DNA from: Nocardia sp. NBC_00416
GTDB taxonomy: Bacteria; Actinomycetota; Actinomycetes; Mycobacteriales; Mycobacteriaceae
Direction: 5' to 3'
Assembly: GCF_036032445.1 (NCBI RefSeq)
Contig: NZ_CP107932.1
Span: 4,900,501-4,964,500, forward strand
DNA: 64,000 nucleotides
The position numbers were made by a program, and so were the translations under genes. The notes beneath the pieces are model-generated. The model was given only the letters and a program-made list of their open reading frames with translations, made no database searches and was not told the DNA's origin. This document shows positions 9,069 through 17,351 of the stretch, one piece after another (positions within the stretch are counted from its first letter, which is position 1; every line of letters starts with the position of its first letter).

Positions 9069-9833
9069 TCAGGCCTCGGGTCCCAGCACTCGGCTGCGCG
9101 GAATCCCCACCACCCGCGCTGCCGCGGCAGCCGGCGCACCGAGTCCGGCGCCCGGATCGCCCGCCGCGCGCACAGCCTCGGCGGCCGCGACGGATCCCGC
9201 GGGGTCCGGATCCTCCGGCGGGTACGGCGGGTTCAGCAGCACCGCGCGCTCACCGGGCCCGCCTGGTTCGGCGTGCAACCAGACGAACTCCGCACCCAGA
9301 TCGATCGTGCGCGGCAGGGTCGCGGCCAACTCCACCGCGTCGGCCGCCGCGCAATCGTCCGGATCCACCCGGGCGAAAGTGGCCCGCAACGCGGGCCAGG
9401 CGTCGGCGAATCCGGCGTGCAGCGGGCGCCGGTCCACCTCCTCCTCCGGAACCCAGGCCAACTCCACACTCTCCATATTCGGGCGGACCGGCAACGGTTT
9501 GCCGGCGTCGGCGATCACGGTGGTGTAGGTCCAGCCGCTCGGCGCGGTCGCGGTGACCCGTTCGGCGCGCACCCGGATATCAGCAGCCTTGATCCCGGCC
9601 TCTTCGTCCGCTTCCCGGACCGCCGCGTGCACCGCCGTCTCGTCGCTGTCGCGCGCGCCGCCGGGCAGCGCCCACGTACCGCCCTCGTGGCTCCACAAGG
9701 CCCGATGCTGCAGGAGAACAGCGGCGCCGCCGGTGCCGAGGGGAGCGCGCAGCAGCAATCCCGCCGCACCGAATCTGCCCCAGTGCCGCACACCACCCGG
9801 GCTGAAGGACCACCCGTCACCATCACCGCGCAT
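9069..9833 (-). CDS. Nudix hydrolase, MutT3-like
   Basis: Nudix hydrolase of 254 aa. The Nudix box runs from about residue 59 to 81 (GARDSDETAVHAAVREADEEAGI), with Arg73, Glu74, Glu77 and Glu78 in place. N- and C-terminal extensions of about 20 and 100 residues surround the fold. It is divergent from glnX, the same arrangement as mutT3 (Rv0413) beside glnX in M. tuberculosis, so orthology with MutT3 is likely; that group is linked to sanitising oxidised nucleotides. ATG 9833 was chosen because homology begins near it and a GAGGACGG sequence precedes it; the open frame extends further upstream. Co-transcription with RibD-type genes leaves open a role in dephosphorylating a flavin precursor. 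Confidence 0.85.
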   Translation of the reverse strand: MRGDGDGWSFSPGGVRHWGRFGAAGLLLRAPLGTGGAAVLLQHRALWSHEGGTWALPGGARDSDETAVHAAVREADEEAGIKAADIRVRAERVTATAPSGWTYTTVIADAGKPLPVRPNMESVELAWVPEEEVDRRPLHAGFADAWPALRATFARVDPDDCAAADAVELAATLPRTIDLGAEFVWLHAEPGGPGERAVLLNPPYPPEDPDPAGSVAAAEAVRAAGDPGAGLGAPAAAAARVVGIPRSRVLGPEA

Positions 9834-10018
9834 CTCGCACCGTCCTCGTCGACCGTCCCTCTCCATCCTGCCGCACGGGTCTGCGGTTGCTCGTTGTGGA
9901 GGTCCAGGGCGCGCGCCCGGGCAATACCGAATACGCTCATGGCAGCGGTGTGAGCGATATCGCGCCCACACCGGCGGAGCGATGCAGCGCACAGGCGCCC
10001 AGAGTTGGAGGGGTGGAC

Positions 10019-11377
10019 ATGACGCGGTTGGCGGAGGATCGGGTGGTTTCCGAACCCGACCCGGCCCACCCGGAACCTGCGCCCGCCACCGCGCGGGCAC
10101 CGATAGTGCGTCCCCGGATCGCGCAGGCCTGGAAGTGGTTGAATCCGGCACGGTTACGAATGTTCGCCCAATCCTCCCCGGGGCGACTGATCGGAATCGG
10201 ACTGCTGATGATCGTGCTCGCCCTCGGATCGGGCGGGATCACGGCGGCGACGGTGCACGACCGGCAACGCGACCTGGACATCCTGCTCGCCGATACCGAA
10301 CCCGACGCCGATGCGGCGCACCGGCTCTACACCTCGCTCTCGGTCGCCGACGCGGCCGCGGCGACCGCGTTCATCTCCGGCGGTCTGGAACCCGAGCAGG
10401 TCCGCGACCGGTACAGCCAAGCGCTGGGAGAAGCGGGCGCCGACCTGGTGCGGCTGTCCGGCGACGACGCCGACGATATCCGGCAGCGCATGGGTATCGG
10501 CTCCGGGCTGCCGGTGTATTCGGGGCTGGTGGAGACCGCGCGAGCGAACAATCGCGAGGGGCACCCGGTCGGCGCGGCATATCTGAGCGAGGCGTCGTCC
10601 CAGATGCAGACGGTGTTGCTGCCCAGCGCCGATCAGCTGTACGTGCGACGCGCGGCGGCGGTCGACACCGCGCAGGACCGTCACGTCCGGCCGCCCTGGC
10701 TGGCGATCGCGCTACTGCTGGTGGCGGTGGCCACGCTCGTGTGGGGGCAACGAATGCTGGCCCGGCACTGGCACCGGACGTTCAGCCCGGGGCTGCTGCT
10801 CGCCTCGTCCGCGATATTGACCCTGCTGTTGTGGACCGTGATCGCCGGATCGGTCTCCGCGTTCGCCATGTCCAGCGGCCGCGCCGACGGGACGGTACCG
10901 GCCGCCCGGCTCACCGAGAGCCGTATCCTGGCGCAGCAGGCGCGATCCGCGGAGACACTGAAACTCGTCCGCCGCGACACCACCGGTGACTACGACCATG
11001 CCTTCGACGCCAACATCACCCGGCTCAACGAGTTGCTCGGCGGGCATACCGACCGGGCGACCACGGACGCGCGCGGCGCGCTGCTGCACTGGCTGGCCGC
11101 CCACCAGCGGATGAACGAGGCGCTCGATCGCGGCGAGTTCGTCCGGGCGGCCAATATCGCCACCGCACCGGGCGCGGAGAACGCCACCGTCCATGTCGAA
11201 GCCCTGGACAAGGCGCTGGGCGCGGGGATCACCGAGACCCGGGACACTCTGCGGAGCAATATTTTCCACAGCGCCCGGGTACTCGACTATCTGGCGCCCG
11301 GGGCGTTGATACTCGGTATCGCCGCCGCGGCGTACATCGCGTTCGGCATCTGGCCCAGACTGCGGGAGTATCGATGA
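10019..11377 (+). CDS. glnX: GlnX, membrane sensor of the PknG pathway
   Basis: Integral membrane protein of 452 aa, orthologous by position and architecture to Rv0412c GlnX. The cytosolic N terminus (about 55 residues, Pro/Ala-rich) is followed by a transmembrane helix near residues 57-77. A helical extracytoplasmic domain, a central pair of helices (about 228-285), a second extracytoplasmic helical domain, and a last helix near the C terminus complete it. In mycobacteria GlnX works with the lipoprotein GlnH to sense aspartate/glutamate and signal to PknG. ATG 10019 is preceded by TTGGAGGGGTGGAC, a clear ribosome-binding site. Its stop overlaps the glnH start (ATGA). It is divergent from the Nudix gene across a 185-base promoter region. 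Confidence 0.92.
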   Translation: MTRLAEDRVVSEPDPAHPEPAPATARAPIVRPRIAQAWKWLNPARLRMFAQSSPGRLIGIGLLMIVLALGSGGITAATVHDRQRDLDILLADTEPDADAAHRLYTSLSVADAAAATAFISGGLEPEQVRDRYSQALGEAGADLVRLSGDDADDIRQRMGIGSGLPVYSGLVETARANNREGHPVGAAYLSEASSQMQTVLLPSADQLYVRRAAAVDTAQDRHVRPPWLAIALLLVAVATLVWGQRMLARHWHRTFSPGLLLASSAILTLLLWTVIAGSVSAFAMSSGRADGTVPAARLTESRILAQQARSAETLKLVRRDTTGDYDHAFDANITRLNELLGGHTDRATTDARGALLHWLAAHQRMNEALDRGEFVRAANIATAPGAENATVHVEALDKALGAGITETRDTLRSNIFHSARVLDYLAPGALILGIAAAAYIAFGIWPRLREYR

Positions 11378-12387
11378 GGTTTGCGCGACACCCGGTCCGA
11401 TCGGCGGACCCCCGGCGATCGTGGCCGCTGCGGGTCGCGGTGGGCTGCGCCACACTGCTGCTCGCCGGATGCGCCGCCGGTCCCGGCCCGCACAGCGAGA
11501 CCCCGCACGGCGATTACTCCCAGCCGCCGCTGCCCGCACAGGCGACCGCCATGGAGGCCGACGGCCCGCTGCCGCTGCCCGCGGCCGACCCGAACTGCGC
11601 CGACCCCACCGCCGGCCTGCGACCGCTGGGCCCGGGAGCGACCGGCCCGGTCCTGGACAAGATCCGCGCGCGCGGGCGGCTGGTCGTCGGGCTGGACACC
11701 GGCAGCAACCTGTTCAGCTTCCGGGACCCGGAGAGCGGGGTGATCGTCGGTTTCGACGCCGATATCGCTCGCGAGGTCGCCCGGGATCTCTTCGGCGACC
11801 CCGACCGGATCGAATACCGCAGCCTCGGTTCGGAGGAGCGGGAGGTGGCGCTGGTCGAGCACCGGGTCGACATGGTGGTCAAGACCATGACCATCACCTG
11901 CGCCCGCCTCGAGCGAGTCGCGTTCTCCACGGTGTATCTGAAGGCGCATCAGCGGGTGCTGGCGATGCAGAACTCCGGGATCCAGAGTCTGAAAGACCTC
12001 GCGAACAAACGGGTGTGCACGATCCGCGGGACCACTTCGCTCGAACACATCAGCCAGATCCAGCCGGACGCGTCCATTCTCACGGTCCCGACCTGGGCCG
12101 ACTGTCTGGTGGTTCTGCAGCAGCGGCAGGTGGACGCGGTGAGCACCGACGACGCGATCCTGGCCGGGCTGGCCGAACAGGACCCCTACACCGCACTGGT
12201 GGGTCCGAGTATCAGCGAAGAACCGTACGGCATCGGCATCCCCAAAGGTGACGAGGATCTGGTGCGGTTCGTCAACGGCACGCTCGACCGCATCCGTGCG
12301 GACGGCACCTGGAATCGTCTCTACAACCAATGGCTGGCGGCCCTCGGCCCCTCCCCAGGACCACCGCCGCCGACCTATCGGGACTGA
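11374..12387 (+). CDS. glnH: GlnH, amino-acid-binding lipoprotein
   Basis: Type 3 solute-binding lipoprotein, 337 aa. A signal peptide with twin-basic N terminus ends in a lipobox LLLAGC, so Cys at about residue 33 would be acylated. A Pro-rich linker leads into the bilobed domain (from about residue 85) with family hallmarks RGRLVVGLDTGSNLFSFRDP and GFDADIAREVARDLFGDP. The ligand-contacting segment VDMVVKTMTITCARLE is also present. M. tuberculosis GlnH binds aspartate, glutamate and asparagine and passes the signal through GlnX to PknG. The start overlaps the glnX stop by four bases, and pknG follows after five bases, so all three are translationally coupled. Confidence 0.93.
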   Translation: MRFARHPVRSADPRRSWPLRVAVGCATLLLAGCAAGPGPHSETPHGDYSQPPLPAQATAMEADGPLPLPAADPNCADPTAGLRPLGPGATGPVLDKIRARGRLVVGLDTGSNLFSFRDPESGVIVGFDADIAREVARDLFGDPDRIEYRSLGSEEREVALVEHRVDMVVKTMTITCARLERVAFSTVYLKAHQRVLAMQNSGIQSLKDLANKRVCTIRGTTSLEHISQIQPDASILTVPTWADCLVVLQQRQVDAVSTDDAILAGLAEQDPYTALVGPSISEEPYGIGIPKGDEDLVRFVNGTLDRIRADGTWNRLYNQWLAALGPSPGPPPPTYRD

Positions 12388-12392
12388 TCGCC

Positions 12393-14876
12393 GTGGCGAC
12401 GGACGAGTCCGGTAACCGATCCGGCTCCGGTGACATCGCGGAGTCGCCGCAGACCCGTGCCGTCGACGCCGCCCGGATACGGAAGGGGAACCCGCCCGAG
12501 ACCCTCAGTGCGGCTACCCAGCTCGGCGCCGGTCGCGAGCGAGACAGCGAACCGGACACATCCGGTACCACCGCGGTCCCGGAGACATCCGCCGACGCGG
12601 AGAACACGGCGACCGCCGCCGTCGCCGGAACCGCCGCGTATCAGGGCACCGCGACAGCGGCCGGAACCGCGGAAACCGGTCCCGGCTCGGTCGGCGGGTC
12701 GGGGCGCGGCAGCGGATCCCAGTCGCGCACCGGGCGAAGTACCCGCACCGTCCGTTCCCGGCCCACCGTGCGCACCCTCGTCGCGGGGCTGATCGAGATA
12801 CCGCCCGTCGAACCCGCCGACCCGGTGGCCGCGGTGCTGGTGGACCCGATGGTGTCGGAAGGGAAACGGTTCTGCTGGCGGTGCGGCAAACCGGTCGGGC
12901 GGGCGGACGCGAGCGGCCCGGCCACCACGCGCGGGGTCTGCCCGAATTGCGATGCCGCCTACGATTTCCGTCCGACACTGAGCCGCGGCGACATGGTGGC
13001 GGGACAGTACGAGATCCAGGGTTGCCTCGCGCACGGCGGGCTGGGCTGGATCTACCTGGCCGTCGACCGCAATGTCAGCGACCGCTGGGTCGTGCTCAAG
13101 GGACTGCTGCACGCCGACGATATCGAGGCGCAGGCGGTGGCCGTGGCGGAGCGGGAGTTCCTGGCCGAGGTCGCCCATCCCGGCATCGTGAAGATCCACA
13201 ATTTCGTCGAGCACGAACCACCCGGGGATGAACCGATCGGGTTCATCGTGATGGAGTACGTGGGCGGCCGGTCCCTGCGGAGCATGCTCGACGACCACAA
13301 GCGCCCGGAGCGTATCCCGGTGGCGCAGGCCATCGCCTACATCCTGGAGGTCCTGCCCGCGCTGGACTATCTGCACGCCACGGGGCTCACCTACAACGAC
13401 CTCAAACCCGACAACATCATGGTGACCGAGGACCAGGTGAAGTTGCTCGACCTCGGGGCGGTCGCGCCGATCGAGGCCTACGGAAACCTGTACGGCACCC
13501 GCGGGTTCCAAGCCCCCGAGATAGCCCGGACCGGACCCACCGTCGCATCCGACATCTACACCGTCGGTCGCACGCTGGCGGTGCTCACCTCGAATATGCC
13601 CACCGAGCACGGCGCCTACCGGGACGGGCTGCCCACACCGGACGACGACCCGGTCCTGGCCCGCTACGAGTCCTTCCACCGGCTGCTGTTGTGCGCCACC
13701 GATCCCGACCCGGATCGCCGGTTCCCGACCGCCGGGGTCATGGCCGGCCAGCTCGCCGGGGTGCTCCGCGAGATCCTGGCCCTGGATACCGGGTTGGAGC
13801 GGCCGCATCGATCCACCGTGTTCGGCAAGCAGCGCAGTGCGTTCGGCGCCGTGGAGCTGATCGGCCAGACCGATGCCTACGCCGACGGGATCGCCCGCGG
13901 CACCAAGCTGTCGGCCGCCGATATCGCGGCCGCGCTGCCGATCCCGCTGCTGCCCCGGACCGATCCGGCCGCCGCCCGGCTGACCGATACCCTGCAATCC
14001 GATCCGGAGCAGGCGCTGGCCGCACTGCACGAGGCGCGCGAGCAGCTCGTGAGCGATCCCGTCGCGGCGCCGGAGAATCTGGAACGCGAACTACGGCTGG
14101 CCGAGGCACGCATCCTGTTGGACCTGGATCGGGTCGACGCCGCCACCGACCTGCTCGACGCCATCCCGCGGCCGGGTCGCCGGGACTGGCGGATCGACTG
14201 GTACACCGGGATGGCCGGGCTGCGTGAAAACGACTACGAAAAAGCCTATTCCGCATTCGATGCGGTGCTGCGGGTACTGCCGGGCGAGCTCGCGCCGAAG
14301 CTGGCCCTGGCCGCCACCGCCGAACTCGTGCTCCAGCACTGGGAGCCCGATGAGACCAGGGCCTGGCGCGATTACGCCGAGAACTTCTACGCCACCGTGT
14401 GGCGCACCGACCACGGACTGGTGAGCGCGGCGTTCGGTTCGGCCCGGCTGCTCACCGCCACCGGCCGCCACCGGGAGGCCGTCGCCGCCCTCGACGAAGT
14501 GCCCGGATCGTCCCGGTATTTCACCACCGCCCGAATGACCGCGGTGCTGCTGCTGCTCACCAGCGCATCGGTCGCCGAACTGCGGGAGAACACCCTGCGG
14601 GAGGCGGGCACCCGGGTGGCGGCCCTGCCGTCGGACGAACGCCGGTCCGTCCAACTGCGGGTCATGGTTCTGGGCAGCGCCCTGGCCTGGCTGCAGGCCG
14701 GTAACACCCCGGCCGATCCCCGGCCCCCGCTGATGGGTGTCGCGTTCACCGAGCACGCCCTGCGCGACCGCACCGAAGCCGGGCTGCGCACCCTGGCCCG
14801 GCTGGCCCCCGGCCGCCGCCATCGCTACGCCCTGGTCGACCTGGCCAATTACATCCGCCCCACCACCTGGTTCTGA
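12393..14876 (+). CDS. pknG: PknG serine/threonine protein kinase
   Basis: Soluble kinase of 827 aa using a GTG start five bases after glnH. A disordered Thr/Ser/Ala/Gly-rich segment (1-150) precedes a rubredoxin-like module with Cys161-x2-Cys164 and Cys183-x2-Cys186. The kinase domain (about 205-460) has catalytic Lys236, the atypical YND catalytic loop with Asp336, and DLG Asp353. The C terminus (about 460-827) is alpha-helical TPR repeats. In Mycobacteriales PknG phosphorylates the FHA protein GarA/OdhI and so tunes 2-oxoglutarate metabolism. The N terminus is about 55 residues longer than in M. tuberculosis (750 aa protein), mostly low complexity. The last rubredoxin motif reads CPNCD rather than CPxCG. 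Confidence 0.95.
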   Translation: MATDESGNRSGSGDIAESPQTRAVDAARIRKGNPPETLSAATQLGAGRERDSEPDTSGTTAVPETSADAENTATAAVAGTAAYQGTATAAGTAETGPGSVGGSGRGSGSQSRTGRSTRTVRSRPTVRTLVAGLIEIPPVEPADPVAAVLVDPMVSEGKRFCWRCGKPVGRADASGPATTRGVCPNCDAAYDFRPTLSRGDMVAGQYEIQGCLAHGGLGWIYLAVDRNVSDRWVVLKGLLHADDIEAQAVAVAEREFLAEVAHPGIVKIHNFVEHEPPGDEPIGFIVMEYVGGRSLRSMLDDHKRPERIPVAQAIAYILEVLPALDYLHATGLTYNDLKPDNIMVTEDQVKLLDLGAVAPIEAYGNLYGTRGFQAPEIARTGPTVASDIYTVGRTLAVLTSNMPTEHGAYRDGLPTPDDDPVLARYESFHRLLLCATDPDPDRRFPTAGVMAGQLAGVLREILALDTGLERPHRSTVFGKQRSAFGAVELIGQTDAYADGIARGTKLSAADIAAALPIPLLPRTDPAAARLTDTLQSDPEQALAALHEAREQLVSDPVAAPENLERELRLAEARILLDLDRVDAATDLLDAIPRPGRRDWRIDWYTGMAGLRENDYEKAYSAFDAVLRVLPGELAPKLALAATAELVLQHWEPDETRAWRDYAENFYATVWRTDHGLVSAAFGSARLLTATGRHREAVAALDEVPGSSRYFTTARMTAVLLLLTSASVAELRENTLREAGTRVAALPSDERRSVQLRVMVLGSALAWLQAGNTPADPRPPLMGVAFTEHALRDRTEAGLRTLARLAPGRRHRYALVDLANYIRPTTWF

Positions 14877-14877
14877 A

Positions 14878-14898
14878 CCGCTCCCGGCAGCGGGTTTT
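14878..14898 (+). terminator. Intrinsic terminator after pknG
   Basis: CCGCT and AGCGG arms (14878-14882, 14889-14893) enclose a six-base loop and are followed by GTTTT, one of the few U-tract terminators in the window. It begins two bases after the pknG stop. The remainder of the 335-base gap to the cupin gene (14899-15211) shows no convincing gene or RNA; it presumably carries the cupin promoter. Confidence 0.7.
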
Positions 14899-15211
14899 CG
14901 CGCGGATCACCCCGTTCTCCGCCGGCCGAGGTGTGGGTAATGGACGGCTCCGATTTCCGGGCTTGCGCAGGCCGCGGCGGGTCCGGCCCCGCGATACCCA
15001 TATTTACCCGACGACAGGCGGATGTCTCGGATCGGGCACTCGTCGTAGCCTTCCCGCGAAACCGGTAGTCCGCGCAGCGGAGCACGGCGCCGGCGCCGCC
15101 GACCACCGGTCGTCGACTTCCTCACCACCCCTGGCGACTTCGGTCCGATCGTCGGCCGGTCGCGACGGTAGCCTCACCGGGCGACCCCCGAGCACAACGA
15201 AAGCAGTTCGA

Positions 15212-15664
15212 ATGAAGGACCTGGTCAAGTCCGCCCGAGTCGTCTCCTCCTCCGATATCGAGGAGATCGTGGCTCCGCACAATCAGTTTCTGGTTCCCTG
15301 CGTCACCAGCGATACCTGTGGAGCCGAAGCGATCTCCGCCGGTTTGGTGAACATGCCACCCGGCAAGGTGGCACGGGCGCACTATCACGCCCACTCCGAG
15401 ACGATCGTGGTGTGCACCCGCGGGCATGCGGCGACTCTGATCGGCCCGGACCTGGTACCGCATCCGCACGGACCCGGTGAGTTCCTGTACATCCCGCCGG
15501 GTGTGGTGCACGTCGCCGTCAATCTCAGCGATACCGCTGATCTGGTGGCCCTCGATATCCGCACCGATCCGAAGTTCAGCGAGGACATGGTCCTGACACC
15601 GGAATTCGACGCGGCCGCGGCGGAGATCGCGGCCCGGTTACAGCGGGAGCGCGCGGCGGCGTGA
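15212..15664 (+). CDS. Cupin-domain protein
   Basis: Single-domain cupin, 150 aa. Cupin motif 1 is AHYHAHSETIVVCTRG, giving metal ligands of the HxHxxE type, and motif 2 is GEFLYIPPGVVHVAVN with the second histidine. Such proteins bind a divalent metal and include isomerases, dioxygenases and small-molecule sensors. ATG 15212 starts the conserved segment; only a weak ribosome-binding site precedes it, and the open frame continues upstream without homology. An aminotransferase gene follows after 37 bases, suggesting a shared transcript. Substrate unknown. Confidence 0.85.
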   Translation: MKDLVKSARVVSSSDIEEIVAPHNQFLVPCVTSDTCGAEAISAGLVNMPPGKVARAHYHAHSETIVVCTRGHAATLIGPDLVPHPHGPGEFLYIPPGVVHVAVNLSDTADLVALDIRTDPKFSEDMVLTPEFDAAAAEIAARLQRERAAA

Positions 15665-15701
15665 GCGGCCGGATTCCACGCGGGGCCGGAAAGGACTCGG
15701 C

Positions 15702-16880
15702 ATGACCACGATCCTGCGCCCTCGGCGCCGGCCTGTCGTGCGCAGCGGTCCGATAGACGAGGCCTTCGCGACACTGGCCGGGCGTCCCGACGTGATCTCG
15801 TTCGCGGTCGGCGCCCCGGACCCCGCCCTGCTGCCGGTCGACACCGTCGCGTCACTCGCCGCCGACGCATTGGCCGAATACGGCAGCACCGCCCTGCAAT
15901 ACGGTGTCACCCGGGGCTTTCCGCCGCTGCTCGAACAGGCGCGCGTCCTGTTGTCCGGCCGCGGTATCGAATGTCCGCCGGAGCGGCTGCACATCGCCAC
16001 CGGCGGCTCCGGCGCGCTGCACAACCTCGGGATGGCGTTGCTGGAACCGGGTGCGGTGGTATTGGTGGAATCGCCGACCTACGGTCCGGCGGTCAAGGTG
16101 TTCCGCAGCCACGGCGCGGCGGTGGCCGAGGTCGAATCCGATGCCGAGGGCATGATCCCGGAGGCGCTGGACGCGGCGCTGGCGCAGCAGCCCGATATCG
16201 CCTTGGTGTACCTGCTGCCGACCTTCCAGAACCCGACCGGGCGGACGATGTCGGCGGCCCGGCGCGCACACATCGCCGACGTCGTCATCGGGCACGGCGC
16301 GCTCGTCGTCGAGGACGATGTGTACACCGATCTGCGCTATCGCGGCGAACCGGTGCCCGCGTTCTGGTCGTTCGCACCGGACAACACCGTCTACATCAGT
16401 TCGTTGTCGAAAACACTGGCCCCGGCCCTGCGCATCGGCATCGAGGTGCTGCCCGGCGAACTCGTCGAGCCCGTACTGGCCCTGAAACAGGGGATCGATA
16501 TGCAGACGTCGGCGTTCGCGCAGGCCATCGCGGCCCGATTCCTGGCCGGTTCCGCGGCCCGGAATCATCTCGAGTTGCTGACGAAAACCTATGCGGAGAA
16601 ATTGGATTCGATGACCGCCGCGCTGACCCGGCATTTTCCGCAGGAATACCGCTGGACCGAACCGGAGGGCGGCATGTTCCTGTGGGTCGAAGGCCCTCCC
16701 GGCCTGGACACCGATGCTCTCCTGGGGCCGGCACTGGATTCCGGAGTGGCCTTCCTGCCCGGGTCCGCGTTCTTCGCCGACGAGGCGCCCAGTTCGGCGC
16801 TGCGGCTCAGTTTCGCGGGAGTGCCGACCGACCGCATCGATCGCGGTATCGAACTGCTGGCCCGGGTGTGCGCGGCATGA
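15702..16880 (+). CDS. PLP-dependent aminotransferase, class I/II
   Basis: Fold-type I aminotransferase of 392 aa, resembling the 2-aminoadipate/valine-pyruvate (MocR C-terminal-like) group but without a DNA-binding domain. The PLP-lysine is Lys237 in SSLSKTLAPALRIG, Asp206 (VVEDDVYTD) would contact the pyridine nitrogen, and YLLPTFQNPTG is the classic active-site loop. A GGAAAGGA ribosome-binding site precedes ATG 15702. Its stop overlaps the next start (ATGA), so the 131-aa protein is translationally coupled to it. Substrate is probably an aliphatic or dicarboxylic amino acid; this is family-level inference only. Confidence 0.9.
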   Translation: MTTILRPRRRPVVRSGPIDEAFATLAGRPDVISFAVGAPDPALLPVDTVASLAADALAEYGSTALQYGVTRGFPPLLEQARVLLSGRGIECPPERLHIATGGSGALHNLGMALLEPGAVVLVESPTYGPAVKVFRSHGAAVAEVESDAEGMIPEALDAALAQQPDIALVYLLPTFQNPTGRTMSAARRAHIADVVIGHGALVVEDDVYTDLRYRGEPVPAFWSFAPDNTVYISSLSKTLAPALRIGIEVLPGELVEPVLALKQGIDMQTSAFAQAIAARFLAGSAARNHLELLTKTYAEKLDSMTAALTRHFPQEYRWTEPEGGMFLWVEGPPGLDTDALLGPALDSGVAFLPGSAFFADEAPSSALRLSFAGVPTDRIDRGIELLARVCAA

Positions 16881-17272
16881 ACGAGCCGGATATCACCGGG
16901 GTGTGGGAGGTGATCATCGAGGACGCGCCGTTCCGATACCACGTCATGACCTTCCACGCCGACGGCACCATGCTGCAGTCGAATCCGGATCTCGGCAACC
17001 GGACCACCAGTGACAGCAACGGGATGGGCACCTGGCGTGCCGACGGCACGCACGTGTCCGGCGCCTTCGTGGAGTTCACCGTGGACCGCCGGTTCCGGGA
17101 GTCGATCGGCAAGGGAATCGTGCGATTCGCCCTCGATGTCGACGGCGATACGTTCGCCGGATCCGCGAGCGCGACCTTCTACGACCTGTCCGGCGCGCCG
17201 CGCGGCGGTCCGTCCACCAGCCGGATGACGGGTCGGCGCTTCGACGCGCTGTCGCTGCCACCGCAACCGTGA
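16877..17272 (+). CDS. Small lipocalin-like hypothetical protein
   Basis: 131-aa protein coupled to the aminotransferase by a four-base overlap. The sequence opens with DITGVWEVIIED and alternates short strands with turns (MTFHADGTMLQSNP, MGTWRADGTHVSGAFVEFTVD, VRFALDVDGDTFAGSASATFYD), the look of a small antiparallel beta-barrel similar to lipocalin-like or SnoaL-neighbour families. There is no signal peptide or catalytic motif I can name. Its tight coupling suggests it binds the product or assists the aminotransferase. Confidence 0.72.
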   Translation: MNEPDITGVWEVIIEDAPFRYHVMTFHADGTMLQSNPDLGNRTTSDSNGMGTWRADGTHVSGAFVEFTVDRRFRESIGKGIVRFALDVDGDTFAGSASATFYDLSGAPRGGPSTSRMTGRRFDALSLPPQP

Positions 17273-17315
17273 AACGGCGGGCCGACCACCGCGTCCCGCT
17301 GACCGCCCGACGAGA

Positions 17316-17345
17316 GAGGCCGGACCGGGCGACCCGGCCGGCCTC
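17316..17345. terminator. Bidirectional hairpin between convergent genes
   Basis: An imperfect inverted repeat (GAGGCCGG and CCGGCCTC arms around a CCGGG-cga-CCCGG core) lies between the convergent 131-aa gene and mcr. It can serve both directions. Confidence 0.6.
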
Positions 17346-17351
17346 TGGCCG

